A DNA stretch of 64,000 bases. Origin: Vitis vinifera. Lineage: Eukaryota; Streptophyta; Magnoliopsida; Vitales; Vitaceae. Positions 36,506 to 49,307 of the stretch are shown one piece after another. The translations under genes and the position numbers were made by a program. The notes under the pieces were generated by a model that was not told where the DNA came from, searched no databases, and saw nothing but the letters and a program-made list of their open reading frames with translations. The stretch lies in assembly GCF_030704535.1 (NCBI RefSeq), contig NC_081818.1, positions 20,873,501 to 20,937,500 on the forward strand, given 5' to 3'. Within the stretch, counting starts at the first letter, position 1; the number at the start of each line of letters is the position of its first letter.

Positions 36506-36899
36506 TTACCAGGAAAATGCTTAGGTTACCAACTAAATCTTATTGAAAACCTTTTCCAGCAGCTGTCCAAGGCTAAGTTTTCTGAAAAATCATTCATCTT
36601 ACTCTTATGCCAGAAATAACTTAAGGAGTGTCTTGCCAACCAACGTCAATCGATCCGAGATCTCAAAATGGCTAGAAATTTAAAAAAAAAAAACAAACAA
36701 AAATGCAGTTTAAATACCTGTGATGAACATATTCTTTAAAGCATGCCCAAAAATCTTGCAGTGTTTGCAACTTTTTTGCAGATCTCTCAGCCATCAGAAA
36801 CTGAAAAGCTAATAGGAGGGAAAAGGGTTGAGAAGATTACATATCATATAATGCATATTGAATAACCCATAATAAATAACAATCTTGTTTTCCTTTCAG

Positions 36900-37310
36900 G
36901 TTCAGGGACTTGGTTTCAAAGTCTTGTTGTTGTAGCAGAGAGGCGACCCTCGCCCATTCTTTTTGTTTCCTCAATGATACATTCTATGCTGTTTTCAGGC
37001 ATTGTTTCTGGATTCAACTGATACTGAAAGTGCGCTTACCACACTTTTCATGGCTTCATTCTTTTAACCCTTTTGTTAGTCGGGGTTTACTACATTATCA
37101 CATTCATGATCATTCTGTATAGGAGCATTATGTTGATGTCTTTTAGATTATGGAAGAAATTGAGTTATTCAATTGATATAGATCGTGAACTCTGCATGAT
37201 AGCAATTGCACCAATGCACATTAGTCTTAGGAACCCAAACCCACCCCTTTTAAACCATTTTGAACTATATGAATTATTGAATATTGAATATGGTGCTTCT
37301 CCTGATTGAA
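36900..37310 (+). other. Possible 3' UTR exon of the M50B gene
   Basis: The M50B stop codon is followed after one base by GTAGGATCTG (33734), a good donor. TTTTCCTTTCAG ends at 36899, a good acceptor. If used, the last intron would be about 3.2 kb, would lie wholly in the 3' UTR, and would contain the 1.5-kb hAT element. The stretch itself has no recognisable coding sequence. Confidence 0.3.
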
Positions 37311-38175
37311 TTTTTCTAAGTAAATCATGCAATTGAAATGATGGCATTACTATTCTAATGGGTCATAAGTTATGACCCTATGTTCCATATTCTTGGTCAA
37401 AATTTTCCTGAGAAACTTGCTGTTTGCTGAACATCATTTACCCTAACTTTTGGTCTGCACCCATTCAAAGACTTACGGATGCATATTTTCAATTATCAGA
37501 TTAGGCTACCCTCCACTTTAGACTTCCAGCCTGATCCATCATAAGTTGAGCTTTAACCAAATGGTGATGGTGAACTGCCAAATTTGCTGGAGGTTGTGTA
37601 ACTTATGTAATATGCAATTTGAAAATATATATATATATGTAAAAATACTCCTAGTAACACAGAAAAAACAGGTAGTTATGATAGGGAAGAAGTGAGTATC
37701 ACCTTCTGCAATATTAAGATTCATACCATATCATAAATTTAGAGAAACCCACTCATCAATATAATGTACTGATCAGCTACAGAATAACGCCTCTAACAAG
37801 ATATAGGGCCAGCTTTGCTAATGACAAATGCACATATCTATAATCGATCATCAATTTCCTCAATGACCATAACAAGGAAGTTCATGGTTAAAAGAGCCAA
37901 GAGGTCAAGCCATATAATAAATGGCTGGACATCTCTTCCAATACCTTTGCTAATAACTGATTCTAGATGTATCCCCTAATATTAATTATCTCGCTCAAAC
38001 TAACAAAAACTCACCTGCACCAGCATTCCGCATTGAGTAATTCAACTGACTTGAACAAACATGATCACCAACACATCTTTGAATTGCGCTTACTTTTCCA
38101 CTTAAATTGAAGCACCCAAATATGTAAACCCATACTTCAGGTCCAGGCATGCTTACAAATAATGCTCAGTGTTTG

Positions 38176-41100
38176 CTATATATCCAAATCATCATCAGGA
38201 TCCTCATCAGAATCTGGCATCTCATCATCTGAGTCACGAAAATATATTATCTCACCCTTTCCAGAATTCTCATTTGTCTGCAAATTCTCGGACAATACAG
38301 ATGCTTTCTCATCTTTTCCCTCGGAAAGTGACCTTCGCCCATCATAAATGTGCATGGGTTCTCCATTTCCTGAAGTAGGAAGTTAAAAATAACTATTATA
38401 AATTAATTAATTAATTAAAATAAAAACAAATATTTACCCTTTTTATAGAAGCCTAAATTTCAACTGCAAAAACAAAAATAAAACATAACCAAGATGCATC
38501 ATACCTTGGTGCTCAAATGGAAGTACAACCTTGGCCCTATCAATTCGCTCCTTCTCTGACAGCTGTAGATTGAACTGCACCTGTGAAGGAGCATTTTTTC
38601 TAAAATGCATAAAACAGAACACATATATTCTTATATCTGAGCATTTCATTGCATGTTCATGCGTTTTAGTGCTTGAATCAGTACATGTATTTCGGACTAT
38701 GTGCAATCTGCCCATGCAGGTGTTTTGTTACCTTGCCAGTATGGCATGTTTATGCATGCAGCATATTCTGTGGCAGGCAGCCAGTGCAAATGCATCTGTG
38801 TTCCTTGTAAGTGAGAGAACCAAAATTCCAATGGAAAATAAAAAATGCAATGCAACTGACCTTTGGTAGAAGGCCTTGATTTATTATTCCCTCTTCAGAA
38901 GAAACTGGTGTAAAGTTGATGCCTGATTGCTTGATATGAAAGTCCTCACACTACATATAGAATTTTAAATATATTAGATATGTCAGTTGCTTTGCTTTGT
39001 ACATCAGCATAAAAAATATTCAAAGAGAAAAAGAGAACAAGGTATCACCATTACTCTAACTCGTCCATTTCTACGCTTAAATCGCACATGAAATTTTCCT
39101 TTCCTTGAATTCTGTTCAAGCAAAGAGAGCTTCTCCAAATCGCCTCTTTGACCATTTAAAGATAGATTCATTGGTTCTAAACTGCCAACCATAGATGACA
39201 GGTACTCGAGAGCAGCAATGGCCCTGATTTCATGAAGGTCTGAATGTAACAACCAAAAGGTACTAGAAATTCGATCTGCAATCGAGAAAAACAGTGGAAA
39301 AATGCAATGTCCAGAAGCGTATTTTATGTATTAATACAACATATTTAGAAATTTAGGATTTCAACAAACCAGACATATATCATAACTAAAACCAAAAATT
39401 ACATTACGTCATTGTAAAATTTTGTAGCATACAGCAGCTGGAAATGCTCAAACAGAAGCAGAAAGCAAACTCTGATAACTACTGCACGAAAATGAATGCC
39501 ATAACAGCTAAGAAGTTGTTCCAGTTGTTGTGGCATAATAATAGCAAACAACAAATGGCTGGGCAAAGTAATTTAAAAATAACAATTTTAAATACACATC
39601 CACAAAAAAAGAAAAAAAAAAGATGGAAAATGAAGTACCAGGTCAATGGCTAATGAAATAAGATTCAGAAGGAGATTATCTTTAGCAAAAACTTCACTAG
39701 CAACCAGTGGCAGCTATAGCAAACAACCCAAAAGAGGCACCCAAAGATGTAACCACCCCACCTATTCTTCTAAAACTCGATTCTTCTTCCATTGACCACA
39801 ATGAAGCTAGTTCTACTTTAACTCTCACCCGCTCCTGATCACCTTCCACATTCCCACCCCATAACCACCCTCCACACTACCAGAATCAGCCCCCCTCTTT
39901 CCCCAAATTTTCCTACAATAACCTGCTTCCACAAAGCTTCCCTCTCTGAAGCAAATCTCTTAACTCTTTTTGTCAAGAACAGCTTGGCTGATAATAGAAA
40001 GGTTTCTAATGCCAAACCCCACCTTTTCCAGGCAACTAACTGATTAACTAAAATCCCTTGATATCTGAAAAGAGACTGCAGGAGTCTCATTAGCTAACAA
40101 AGAGAATTTAGCCAACAAGATGCACCACTTAATCCAACCCACTTTTAACTAAAATCTCAATTTTTCCAAAAGCATGAGTAAGAAATGCCAATTAACTTTG
40201 ATCATAAACCTTCTTAATGTCAAGTTTACAGATAACACCATTAATAGCAATCTTCAGCCTTGAAGCTATGGCCACATTTGCAATAAGAACATCAAATTTT
40301 AACTACCCTCTATAAGGGCATATTGATAATCAGATTCCACTTTCTTCAACCCATTAACCAAAACCTTTGCTAAAAGCTTATACAACCTTCCCACCAAGCC
40401 AGGGATCTAGAGTCATTCAATTCTTCTACTCCTCCTTTCTGAGGAATTAAGACCTAGAAATGTGGCATTTAAACTTCTTTCAAAATAGTCATACTCGTAA
40501 AACTTCCCAAAAAACCCCATCACCAATTTCTTTACAAAATCCCAGCAATGTTGCCTAAAAGGCATGGTGAACTTGTCCAGGACAGGAGCTTTAGCCCCAC
40601 ACAGATTGGAAAGAACAGTGAAAACTTCTCAATAAAAGCAGTCTCCAGGCTACCCGAATCTTCACTTCCCAAAAAATCAAAATTCAAAAGATATCTCATT
40701 GATAGTAGGTCTCCAGTCTCCTGCCTCATAGAGGAGATGATGAAAGGCATTTGACACCCTCTTTTTCTTTTCTGTATCTTCAGAAAGTCAAACTCTATTC
40801 ACTCTAACTTTGTCCTAGAAGTTTGTTCTTCTATGAGCACTAACCATTTTATGAAAGAAGCTATCATTTTTAACCACCCCCCAAATCAAACATAATTCTC
40901 TAGAGTACCACATTCAAGAACTTTCTTCCATAGTGGCCCATTTCTCATACTCATCCACTGCCACCGTTCTATCCTCAACCTCAACAGAGAGAACAGTTTC
41001 CCTCTCCTTGGAATTCCAGAAACAAATATGATTTAAAGATACAACTTTTCTGATTGAGACATTCTGAAACACCTCTTTGTTCGATACTCTTAGATCCTCC

Positions 41101-44100
41101 TACTTTAGAGCTTTCAATTTACAAAGCTAAAATATGGCTAAAAGAACACACAACATCGTATCCCATCAACTAGCTTTTAATTAACTCTCTGAACTCCTCT
41201 ACTTTAAACCACATAGTTTCACATTTAAAGGGTGTTTGCCTCTCCTCATCCCTCCTTCATTTAAAAAAGGAAGAGAGCAATCAGAAATTAGTTTCAGCAT
41301 GACACTCTGAAATATGCCACTGAAATGATTTTCCCAATCTTCCAAGATTAGGGACCTCTAGCTTTGATACCATGCTACGCTAACAACTTTTTTAAAAGCT
41401 TAAACTGTTAGGATGTGGGCCTACAATGTATTATCAAGCTAACAATTTTAATTGACTTTTTTGTATTTAGTATCAACCTAACCTGTTATGTTTTCCAGAA
41501 CTAGGAACCAAATGATGACTAAATGGCATGATATATTCCATAGTTTTTCCTAGATTCAGGAAGTAATAGACTAAGAAACAGCAGAAGATATTAAAAGTGT
41601 ATACATACCATGGCTGCGAACTTTGCTTAAAAGGTTTGCAACTGATGACAATGATGCATGTCTTAACATCTCAGTTACCTGGCATAACATGAGAAGAAAC
41701 CACAAACACAGACAATATGAGATAGAGCATGAGAGAAAGAAGAGAAGAAAAGGGAACAATAGAATGTACATCAAGCAAATAACTAATAGCATTCAAATAG
41801 GTCAGCTACAGCATACAAGCAAAAAAAGCCATTGAAATATATTTCTAACACAAATGTTGACCACTACAGCATAGATACATTCTAGCCTGGTCAATTTTTC
41901 ATTAAGTATCAAAGGCAAAACAATTTCTCCATTTAACCATGTCCATCTGTTTTTATAGTTCTACAAATTTGCAAGAAAGAAAAAAATGGCAAAATTTGTC
42001 ATTTCTGTCATGCAAAGTTCAATCAATAATACAAATCTCCAAATGCAATGCAAATTTTTTTGTGCAAGGAGTTCTGTAAATAATTGAAATATCAGCAAAA
42101 GATGGCAGTGATATCAAATTTTTCAAGGTTGAATTATTTTAGACTAACCTTTCTTTTTTTGACAAAAATTAATTGTCCACTTTAACTTTCTTTTCTTTAT
42201 AATATAAGATGCCTATCAAAATAAAATTACTTAAAAGATATACTGATTTAACATACCCATCAGGGGAAAAATGATTCATTCCAAGAAAATATGCAATCAC
42301 AATTTTAGGTGACTATAACAATCAGAGATACATGCATAAAAATAAATAATTATACTGAAATGATCTCATAAGATGATATAAAATTCTAAGTGATAATTCT
42401 GAAGTCAATTAGTTTGCCATGTTCACCTAAAACAATTGTTGAGTCAATTAGCTCTCAGCATTTCAAATGTTACATCATCAAAAATTCAGCTTCGATCCCA
42501 TTCTAAAACAGTAATAATGTAACTTTTCATGTCTTACAATTCCCTCTTTTATTGCATTAAAAATTGTGCTCATATGAGATAATGAAATGAATTATTAACT
42601 AGGGGGCGATCCATCACCACATCCAAACCATATAAATGGGACAAAGGCTTTATGATGATTTCAGCAAAAGTCCATGGATGTAAGTCAAAAGATTGCCAGA
42701 AGCATCCACAACCATCTGAGTGCTTCCGCAAACCATATGAGCAAGCCAGAATTATGAGACTGCTTTCCTAGAATAAGACAGCATAGCTCTGTGGTTAAAT
42801 GTCTGAATTTGGATTGAAGCAATCAAATCCTTTCAGAAAATTATTCCAATTGGGCTACTCGCCTACAATTAGGACTAGACCTGCAAAAACATCAGTCTCC
42901 ATAATGCTTTTTGTTTCCCTAATGACCTCAGTTCCCATAATACTTGTTAGATAGGCAGCTTTCAATAGGAAGCTTCAATTTTCCTAATTTCATTTTTGGA
43001 ACATGATTGATAATTGAAAGGAAGTTACTGAGAAACATCCTCTGCTGCACGAGACTACTGCTCCTAGACTGCAACTAAACCCCACTCCACAGTCTACTTC
43101 TTGGTACCTGACCGACACTTTTTGATAGAAAGCTTTAGTCCTCAAAAAATTTTGGAAGATAAATGATTCTTTAGAGAAAGTTCTGATGCAAGATCTTTGT
43201 CACAGATTATATTTCTCATGGACCAAGTTATGGTTGCAATCTCAAATTCTGAATTTTATTCCTAGCTTATAACTTTATATTAAGATGGATCATCAAAGAA
43301 AAAATTGGCACTGAATACTTATCACAAAACACAACACTCTTGAACATCATGTCTAAATATATCATTGGCAAAACAGATGCAGGATTATGGAGAAAGGATA
43401 TTGGTTTCTTTCTTTTTTGCATCCTAGTTGGATTGTACCACCTCTCCCTCCGATTGTTTTCTAAGCCATTTGTTTTCCATCAGAAGAATCTGGAATTACA
43501 TTTCATATACAATTGTTGAAATTTAATATGCATCAGAAACAACCAAAAATTACAAGTATTACCTACGAGATTTTTTTTTATATATAGGAAAAAAGAGATG
43601 CATTAATAAAGGAAGCTATAAAAAATGGGGCACAATCTTGCATTCACAGTGTACACAACTCCACACCTAGAGAAGAGGGAAAAAACAACATACCCAGCAG
43701 TAATCCAAACAACAACTAACCAATGCCCATTCTATTATCAAAATCCAATAAAGAAGAAAGGGGAGAGCCTAGCCCCCCATTGGACCACAGAAACAAGGTA
43801 CGTAGTAAACCATTTTCACTTCCAAACTACAACATGCCACCCCTTCAAAAACACCCTGTTATTGCACTCTTTCCAGATGGTCCAAACCAGGCATAACAGA
43901 ATCAGCCTCCAAACCACTTCGCAGAATACCCATAATGCCAACCAAGCAACACTCTAACCCAATGCAGAAAAACCTAAGACCACTCCTCCTACAGGAAATA
44001 TCAAAACCCATTCACAATGGATGAGAAGATTATTTACAGACTCATAATCATGTTTACAGAGACAACACCAAAATTGGCCAGCTTCCATCCTCTTCTCATG

Positions 44101-46214
44101 AGATTATACATGGTGACAATTTTCCATAGAGGACTTAGATATATTCCCAGTAGACCATGATTTAAGATACGTCATCAGGATCTGATCTTCACACCATTGA
44201 AAACAAGTATTTTATATATAGGGGGGTTGTGAGGATAAAAGGAAAGTCTACCTATCAAGAGAGAGAGAGATAGAGAGAGTCCAATTTGGTTCTCATGTTC
44301 CAAATTCCCCCTTGTTGCATTAAACAATCTCTATGCTTATAAAGCATGGAATCATATCTCAGTAATATGTGCTCAACATCAGAAGCATATCAAATGAGAG
44401 ATTCCCAGGACAATGACAGACTATGTAGGATCATCAGAGTAGTCATCTAAAATTAGGCAATACAGCAATGCAAAAATCTTCTACAACAACTTTTACTGTT
44501 ACCAGAGTATGTCAGGTTGCATCTTCCTGATATGGGACAGAACACAAGAAGGAATCAAATCCAGCCAATTCAGTAAATGTTTCCAATATTAAAAGGAAAC
44601 AAGTTTTCTAACTGGATTATTCCCTATGATTGATCATAGGGCCATATGCACATTAATCCTTATAATGCTTTTATCTTTTTCCTGTTGAATCCTCATAGTG
44701 CTTGTTTGTACATGATTAACAATTTATAGGAAGTTCCCATGAAACTTCCACTGAAAGCGACCAGGCTACTCATACACCCAACTCTTGATTTTATGCATCT
44801 GCATAAGACTTCAGACAAATGATGGATCACTCAAACATTTGGAAACAAATATCACCATGCAACAGAACCATTCTTGTTTAAATTCCCATTTAGCACCCCC
44901 CACAGTAATGGCATTTGGTGTTTCAGTTTGCATATTAGCAATATATAACTTACTAAAAATTTACAATTATAGAATGCAGAATTACCGAATCTATAGAAAC
45001 AGAGAATCTCCCTTTTCCTTGCCTAGCCAATGCTGCAAGTATAAACAATCAGACACAATTTAAAAACTCAAAAGTCAAAAGAACAAGATAGGAAAACAGA
45101 TAAGGTAAACTACAAATGAAAGTTTTGATGTTAAAAAGATAAATTTTGTTGAAGTAAATTTACTCAAAACTAGAATACTAACAACAGAATTTTCTCTCTC
45201 TAATCGCAAAATTACAACATACCTTCCCCCATTTCAATTATGGCAGATAACAATAAATCCAGATTCCTCACATGTCTGAAAAGAACAGCCTCAATTGGAT
45301 CTTTCAAGGAGAAATTCTCAGTGTCCAATGGCCCTTTAAGGGAATCCTTCCAACCAAGAGGATCTGTATAACAATCCAGAATCGAAATCCTGTAACAACA
45401 ATTGAGCCCACACATACCCATGCGTCAAAATCACAATTTTATCTCAAATAATTGTCATTTTCAACACATGTGTAATACAATCACACATGGTGAGGAAATT
45501 TCAATGAGCAGAAATGAAGACCCCTTTCTATTTCCAGAAGAAGAAAAAAATGTGGGAAACCAAAAGAATTGAATGCCTCCTTTGATTGTTGAAAAAATGT
45601 AGGAAAAACAAACATGAAAATTTTGAATTCATTTTTAGCTTCTAGTACCCAACAAAAAGAAAAATCGGGAAAGAAAAGCACACTCCATTTACCCTATTAC
45701 AGCTGAGCAATGTCAAAGAACATTAATTTCTTTGTTTTCCTCAACTTTCTCAGCAAGCGAACGAATAGCTAACCATTAGGACTACAACATTTTTCAATTA
45801 TCGTGAATTTCTCAGCAACCAAAAGGAGCTCAAAGTATAAAGACGGCAAGATTATTCACCATTTTTTCGCCGAAACGAGGTCAATTCCATTCGTCTTCAG
45901 AAAATCCACATAGAAAGAAGGACTCCGAGAAAACGCAACAAGCACGATACCTCTACAATGAACTCGGGGAAAAAAACACACTTAGAAATATAAATTGAAG
46001 AACCTAAATTAGAGATAAATTGTTATTTTGTGGAGAACGGAACAAACTTAGATTGAGATTTCCCAGCCAAAATGTTGGAAGAAAGTTTGGTTAAAACGTA
46101 ATTGAAGACGTCGGAACCGAAAGGTGTGGCTATCGAATCCTTTATTGAGAGAGCTGGTGCATGTTCCCCTTCTAATGCACCGTCTCGAAGATTTCTGCAA
46201 ATCGATTCCGCCAT
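38176..46214 (-). CDS. ELP5: Elongator complex protein 5 (ELP5), nine exons
   Basis: Minus-strand exons 46214-46048, 45952-45860, 45389-45223, 45032-44986, 41678-41609, 39275-39049, 38950-38861, 38580-38505 and 38369-38176 join in phase to 376 codons plus stop. The start [20 protein letters not shown], the [12 protein letters not shown] block, [35 protein letters not shown] and the acidic end [19 protein letters not shown] match plant ELP5. ELP5 is a RecA-like-fold subunit without ATPase motifs. With ELP4 and ELP6 it forms the Elongator ring that supports U34 tRNA modification and transcription-linked roles in development and immunity. Introns 4 (3.3 kb) and 5 (2.3 kb) contain L1 fragments in the sense direction. 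The acidic tail may mediate contacts. Confidence 0.92.
39690..41390 (-). pseudogene. L1-type LINE fragment (RT region) in ELP5 intron 5
   Basis: The decayed minus-strand reading runs from about 41390 (DWENHF...[18 protein letters not shown]), through EEYEKW-like and [15 protein letters not shown] text, to the RT start ([36 protein letters not shown] in another frame; [20 protein letters not shown]). It ends in post-RT text [20 protein letters not shown] near 39900. Frameshifts, stops and a collapsed RT core show it is dead. The fragment lies entirely inside the intron and in gene sense. Confidence 0.85.
43568..44230 (-). pseudogene. L1-type LINE 3' end with poly(A), in ELP5 intron 4
   Basis: The minus-strand reading gives zinc-binding-RT-like text ([15 protein letters not shown]), tryptophan-rich text, then SLLDFDNRM and [11 protein letters not shown], a usual C-terminal and 3' text of plant L1 elements. 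It ends in a poly(A) (plus-strand T run at 43571-43579). It is 5'-truncated and frameshifted. I could not find a convincing target-site duplication. Confidence 0.7.
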
Positions 46215-49200
46215 TCTTCGGATGATTCAAGCTCTGAGACTGAGAGTATGAGAGAAACCCTAGTGCGAGGACGACAATGAAATTTTACAGCAAGGCCCCT
46301 TTGCTTTTCTTTAATTCTTAAAGAGCATCTGAGTTTTTATGTATTCTCGTTTTGTGCGGTTGACTTTACTTTTTTATATTAGGATCAGGGTAAGACCATG
46401 TTTTAGAAAGTGAACCCAACCGTTCAACTGCCAACCAAATCCTGATCCGATCATGATCAGGTCCCACTCGTATAAAAACTCAGCCTATCTATTGGACCCA
46501 TACCCCATATCAAACATATTGAATTATCAACCTACTGCCACTTTGCTTTTGAATCACAGTACGTGACATGTACAATTATGTCACATTGTTTTTTAGTATG
46601 TTTCATTAAATAAATGATACTAAGGATGGATTTGAGAATTTCTTGGGATGAATTTCGGCCACCCCTTGATTTTATATATATTTTAATTAAAAAATAATTT
46701 AATTTAAATCCTAATTTTAAGGTATAAAATAATTAAACACGTTGTCGTATTTACTTATTTATAAACTATATTTATTTTTAATATAATAAAAAAATTAAAT
46801 TATATTTAAAAATAAACAAGAAAGGGAAGGCAAGCTTGTACCGTCCAACTCCATCTAATGAAATTTTGTATTGAGATAATAATGATAATTAGTTTATGTA
46901 AATGTGACATGATCAAGATAAGTAACTCAGTCCAAACCCATCTCACATACACCCTCAACAATTGAGATTGAAAATTTAATACATATTAATTCACTATTTT
47001 GTTTTTTTCCCCTTGTTATATCTCAGTAAAATAGACTACAATATGATATTTAATTAAGTTCGTTTTCATTTTTATTAAGACTTTATCATTCGTTTCGTAT
47101 GATTTTATCTAAAGGGTAATCCTTTTAATGATTATTTTAATAAATCAGATACAATCATAGTATTTAAAAAATTCAATCCCAAGTTTCTTATTTTATCATA
47201 AATTATATCAGGTCAATCAAATATGACTTAAGTTTAAAAATTTTATTATAAAATTTATTTTTAATTGTAAAATCAAAATGATTAAAAATATCTTATTTAC
47301 TCAAATCTTTTATTTAATTTTAATAACATATGTACAATATCCTACTTGGAGCTTGGACATATGGAATCAATGCCCCAACCCGTGATCCAGAACCAAACAA
47401 GCATAGTGGTGGAACGAACAATGTGCGTATGAAAACATTGGGCCTCGCTTGGATATGAAAATCTTGGGATGAGGTCCCATCACTCTCACTCACATGGAAA
47501 AAGGGCTGAATAATGCTCTAGTAACCGTTAAAAATGAATAAATGATACCATTATTGAAGGCTTGGTTTGACATAGAAGCCTAGTCATCATATGATGTACT
47601 ACATGTAACTTAAATTTCATTTTTATATCATGCATAGAGTTTTCATATATTTAGACTTTAATTTATCGATTTAAATTTCAAATTTAAGACTTGATAAGTA
47701 TCGATCTAATACCTCGACATCTATATTATTAAAATTATATTAAGAAAACATGTGTCACGGCCATGAGAGTGTGGTCCAATATTAAATAAATAAGCAAATA
47801 TATACTAGAATTTAATTTTTAATAAGATTAAATTATCATTAGATTGATTTTCAAAATTATAACTTTACAGTTCAATGAAATTTGGGTTCGAGAAGTTATT
47901 GATTATATGGCATACAACTCAGAGGGTAATACTTGATATAATTTAGAAATATATGAAATTAGGTATTCAGATCAAAATAGAATTAAAAATAAATATTTTA
48001 TAAGTTTCATAAAATCAATAAATCAAATTCTTTATCTTCACTAAATAAAGGTGATTTTCTCGACAAAAGAAAAATTGTTTATATATTAACAGTAAAATTG
48101 TATCCCATAATCAATTAATTTTAGAACGTTTTGTGTTCACAAAATTCGTGTGTACATATATCATTAACAACATTATGCAATATGTTATTAAGTTCACAAT
48201 TAGCACGTGACATTTATAAATTAATTTTGTGTTAACGTCTATAGTATATACACTGATGTGATGAGATAATTGAGGCCACGTGGCGAATCCAGGATGGTCC
48301 AGTAGATAGAGTAGGAAACTTCCAACGACTCCCTCTTGTCACCTCTATTCGCATTTATGTGCATAAATTCTTATTCCTTTCCTTCACAATAAATCTCTAG
48401 GTCCAGTGTCTGTGTGTGATGTTAATCCATTTACGGAAGTGGGCCCGTCTAAAAAGTCCCTGATTCGGACGGCGTGCACAAGGCTGTTTTATCATTACAA
48501 CTGTCACTTGCATCACATACTGACACCCTCCACCGACTCCCTCGTTTCTTTTAACGCCGTTACCCTTACGTCTCTCTCTCTCTCTCTCTCCAGAGCATTC
48601 CTCGATATTCTCTGAAATATCGCGAGATATTGAAAGGGAATTTTCAAGTTTCAATTTTATTGAAGGGGTTAATGCATTATGCATATACGGTGGGTTTGAT
48701 TCGGTGTAAGGTGGGGAAAAAGGTTAATTATTATGGTCAAACCTCTGTCAATAAAATCCTACGGCTGGAAGGTTTGATTCCACCAAAATTCTTCTCTGTT
48801 GTTTTCAAAGGTATATGGCGGCTTCCAATACCGTTTCATGCATTTTATTTTTATTATTTTAATTGTCTTTTTTCCAACATTCTAGAAAAACTAAAGAATT
48901 ATTTGAAATTATTTTAAAATAATAAAAAAAAAGGTTAATTAAGGAAATTACGTGTACCAAACAAGATTTTCCATAGGCAAAAACTCCCGAAAAAGCGACT
49001 AACACGTGCATTAATTAAACAATTATTTTAATAATAGTAAAGAAAAAAAAAAGTGAACGGAAGATTGCCAACAAAAAACGAAATCTCCACACATGGTATT
49101 TTTCTCCTTCGATTCAACCCGTATTTTCCCTTTTCCTACTCAAACTCTCTTTCCTACCGTTCTCGTCTCTCGCGGCCTCGCCCTTTTAAAACGCTTCGGA

Positions 49201-49307
49201 GCCCGCAGAGGCTGTCATTCTTCCGTGTCCATTGTCTTCTCTTCTTCTTGAAACCTTGCTGTTTTCTTTTCTCTTTGAATTTTCGAGGGTTTTAGAGGTT
49301 TCGGAGG
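46215..49307. promoter_or_regulatory. Divergent intergenic region between ELP5 and PMI
   Basis: This is about 3.1 kb with no supported gene. It holds the outward promoters of ELP5 (minus) and PMI (plus). A perfect GCCACGTGGC palindrome lies at 48275-48284, an ACACGTGC element at about 49002-49009, and a CT run at about 48573-48590. The half nearer ELP5 is AT-rich. Confidence 0.5.
48275..48284. promoter_or_regulatory. Perfect palindromic G-box GCCACGTGGC
   Basis: This 10-bp palindrome with the CACGTG core is a strong bZIP/bHLH target in plants (light and ABA responses). It is about 1.0 kb from the PMI start codon and about 2.1 kb from that of ELP5. Use in vivo is not shown by sequence. Confidence 0.5.

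Noticed and set aside
42775..42850. tRNA-like text (AGCTCTGTGGTTAAATG then CAAATCC)
   Set aside because: It lacks consistent acceptor and anticodon stems; no tRNA fold could be drawn.
43550..44260. ACAAGTATT near 43553 and 44205 as a LINE target duplication
   Set aside because: The repeats do not abut the poly(A) and the 5' end as a target duplication must.
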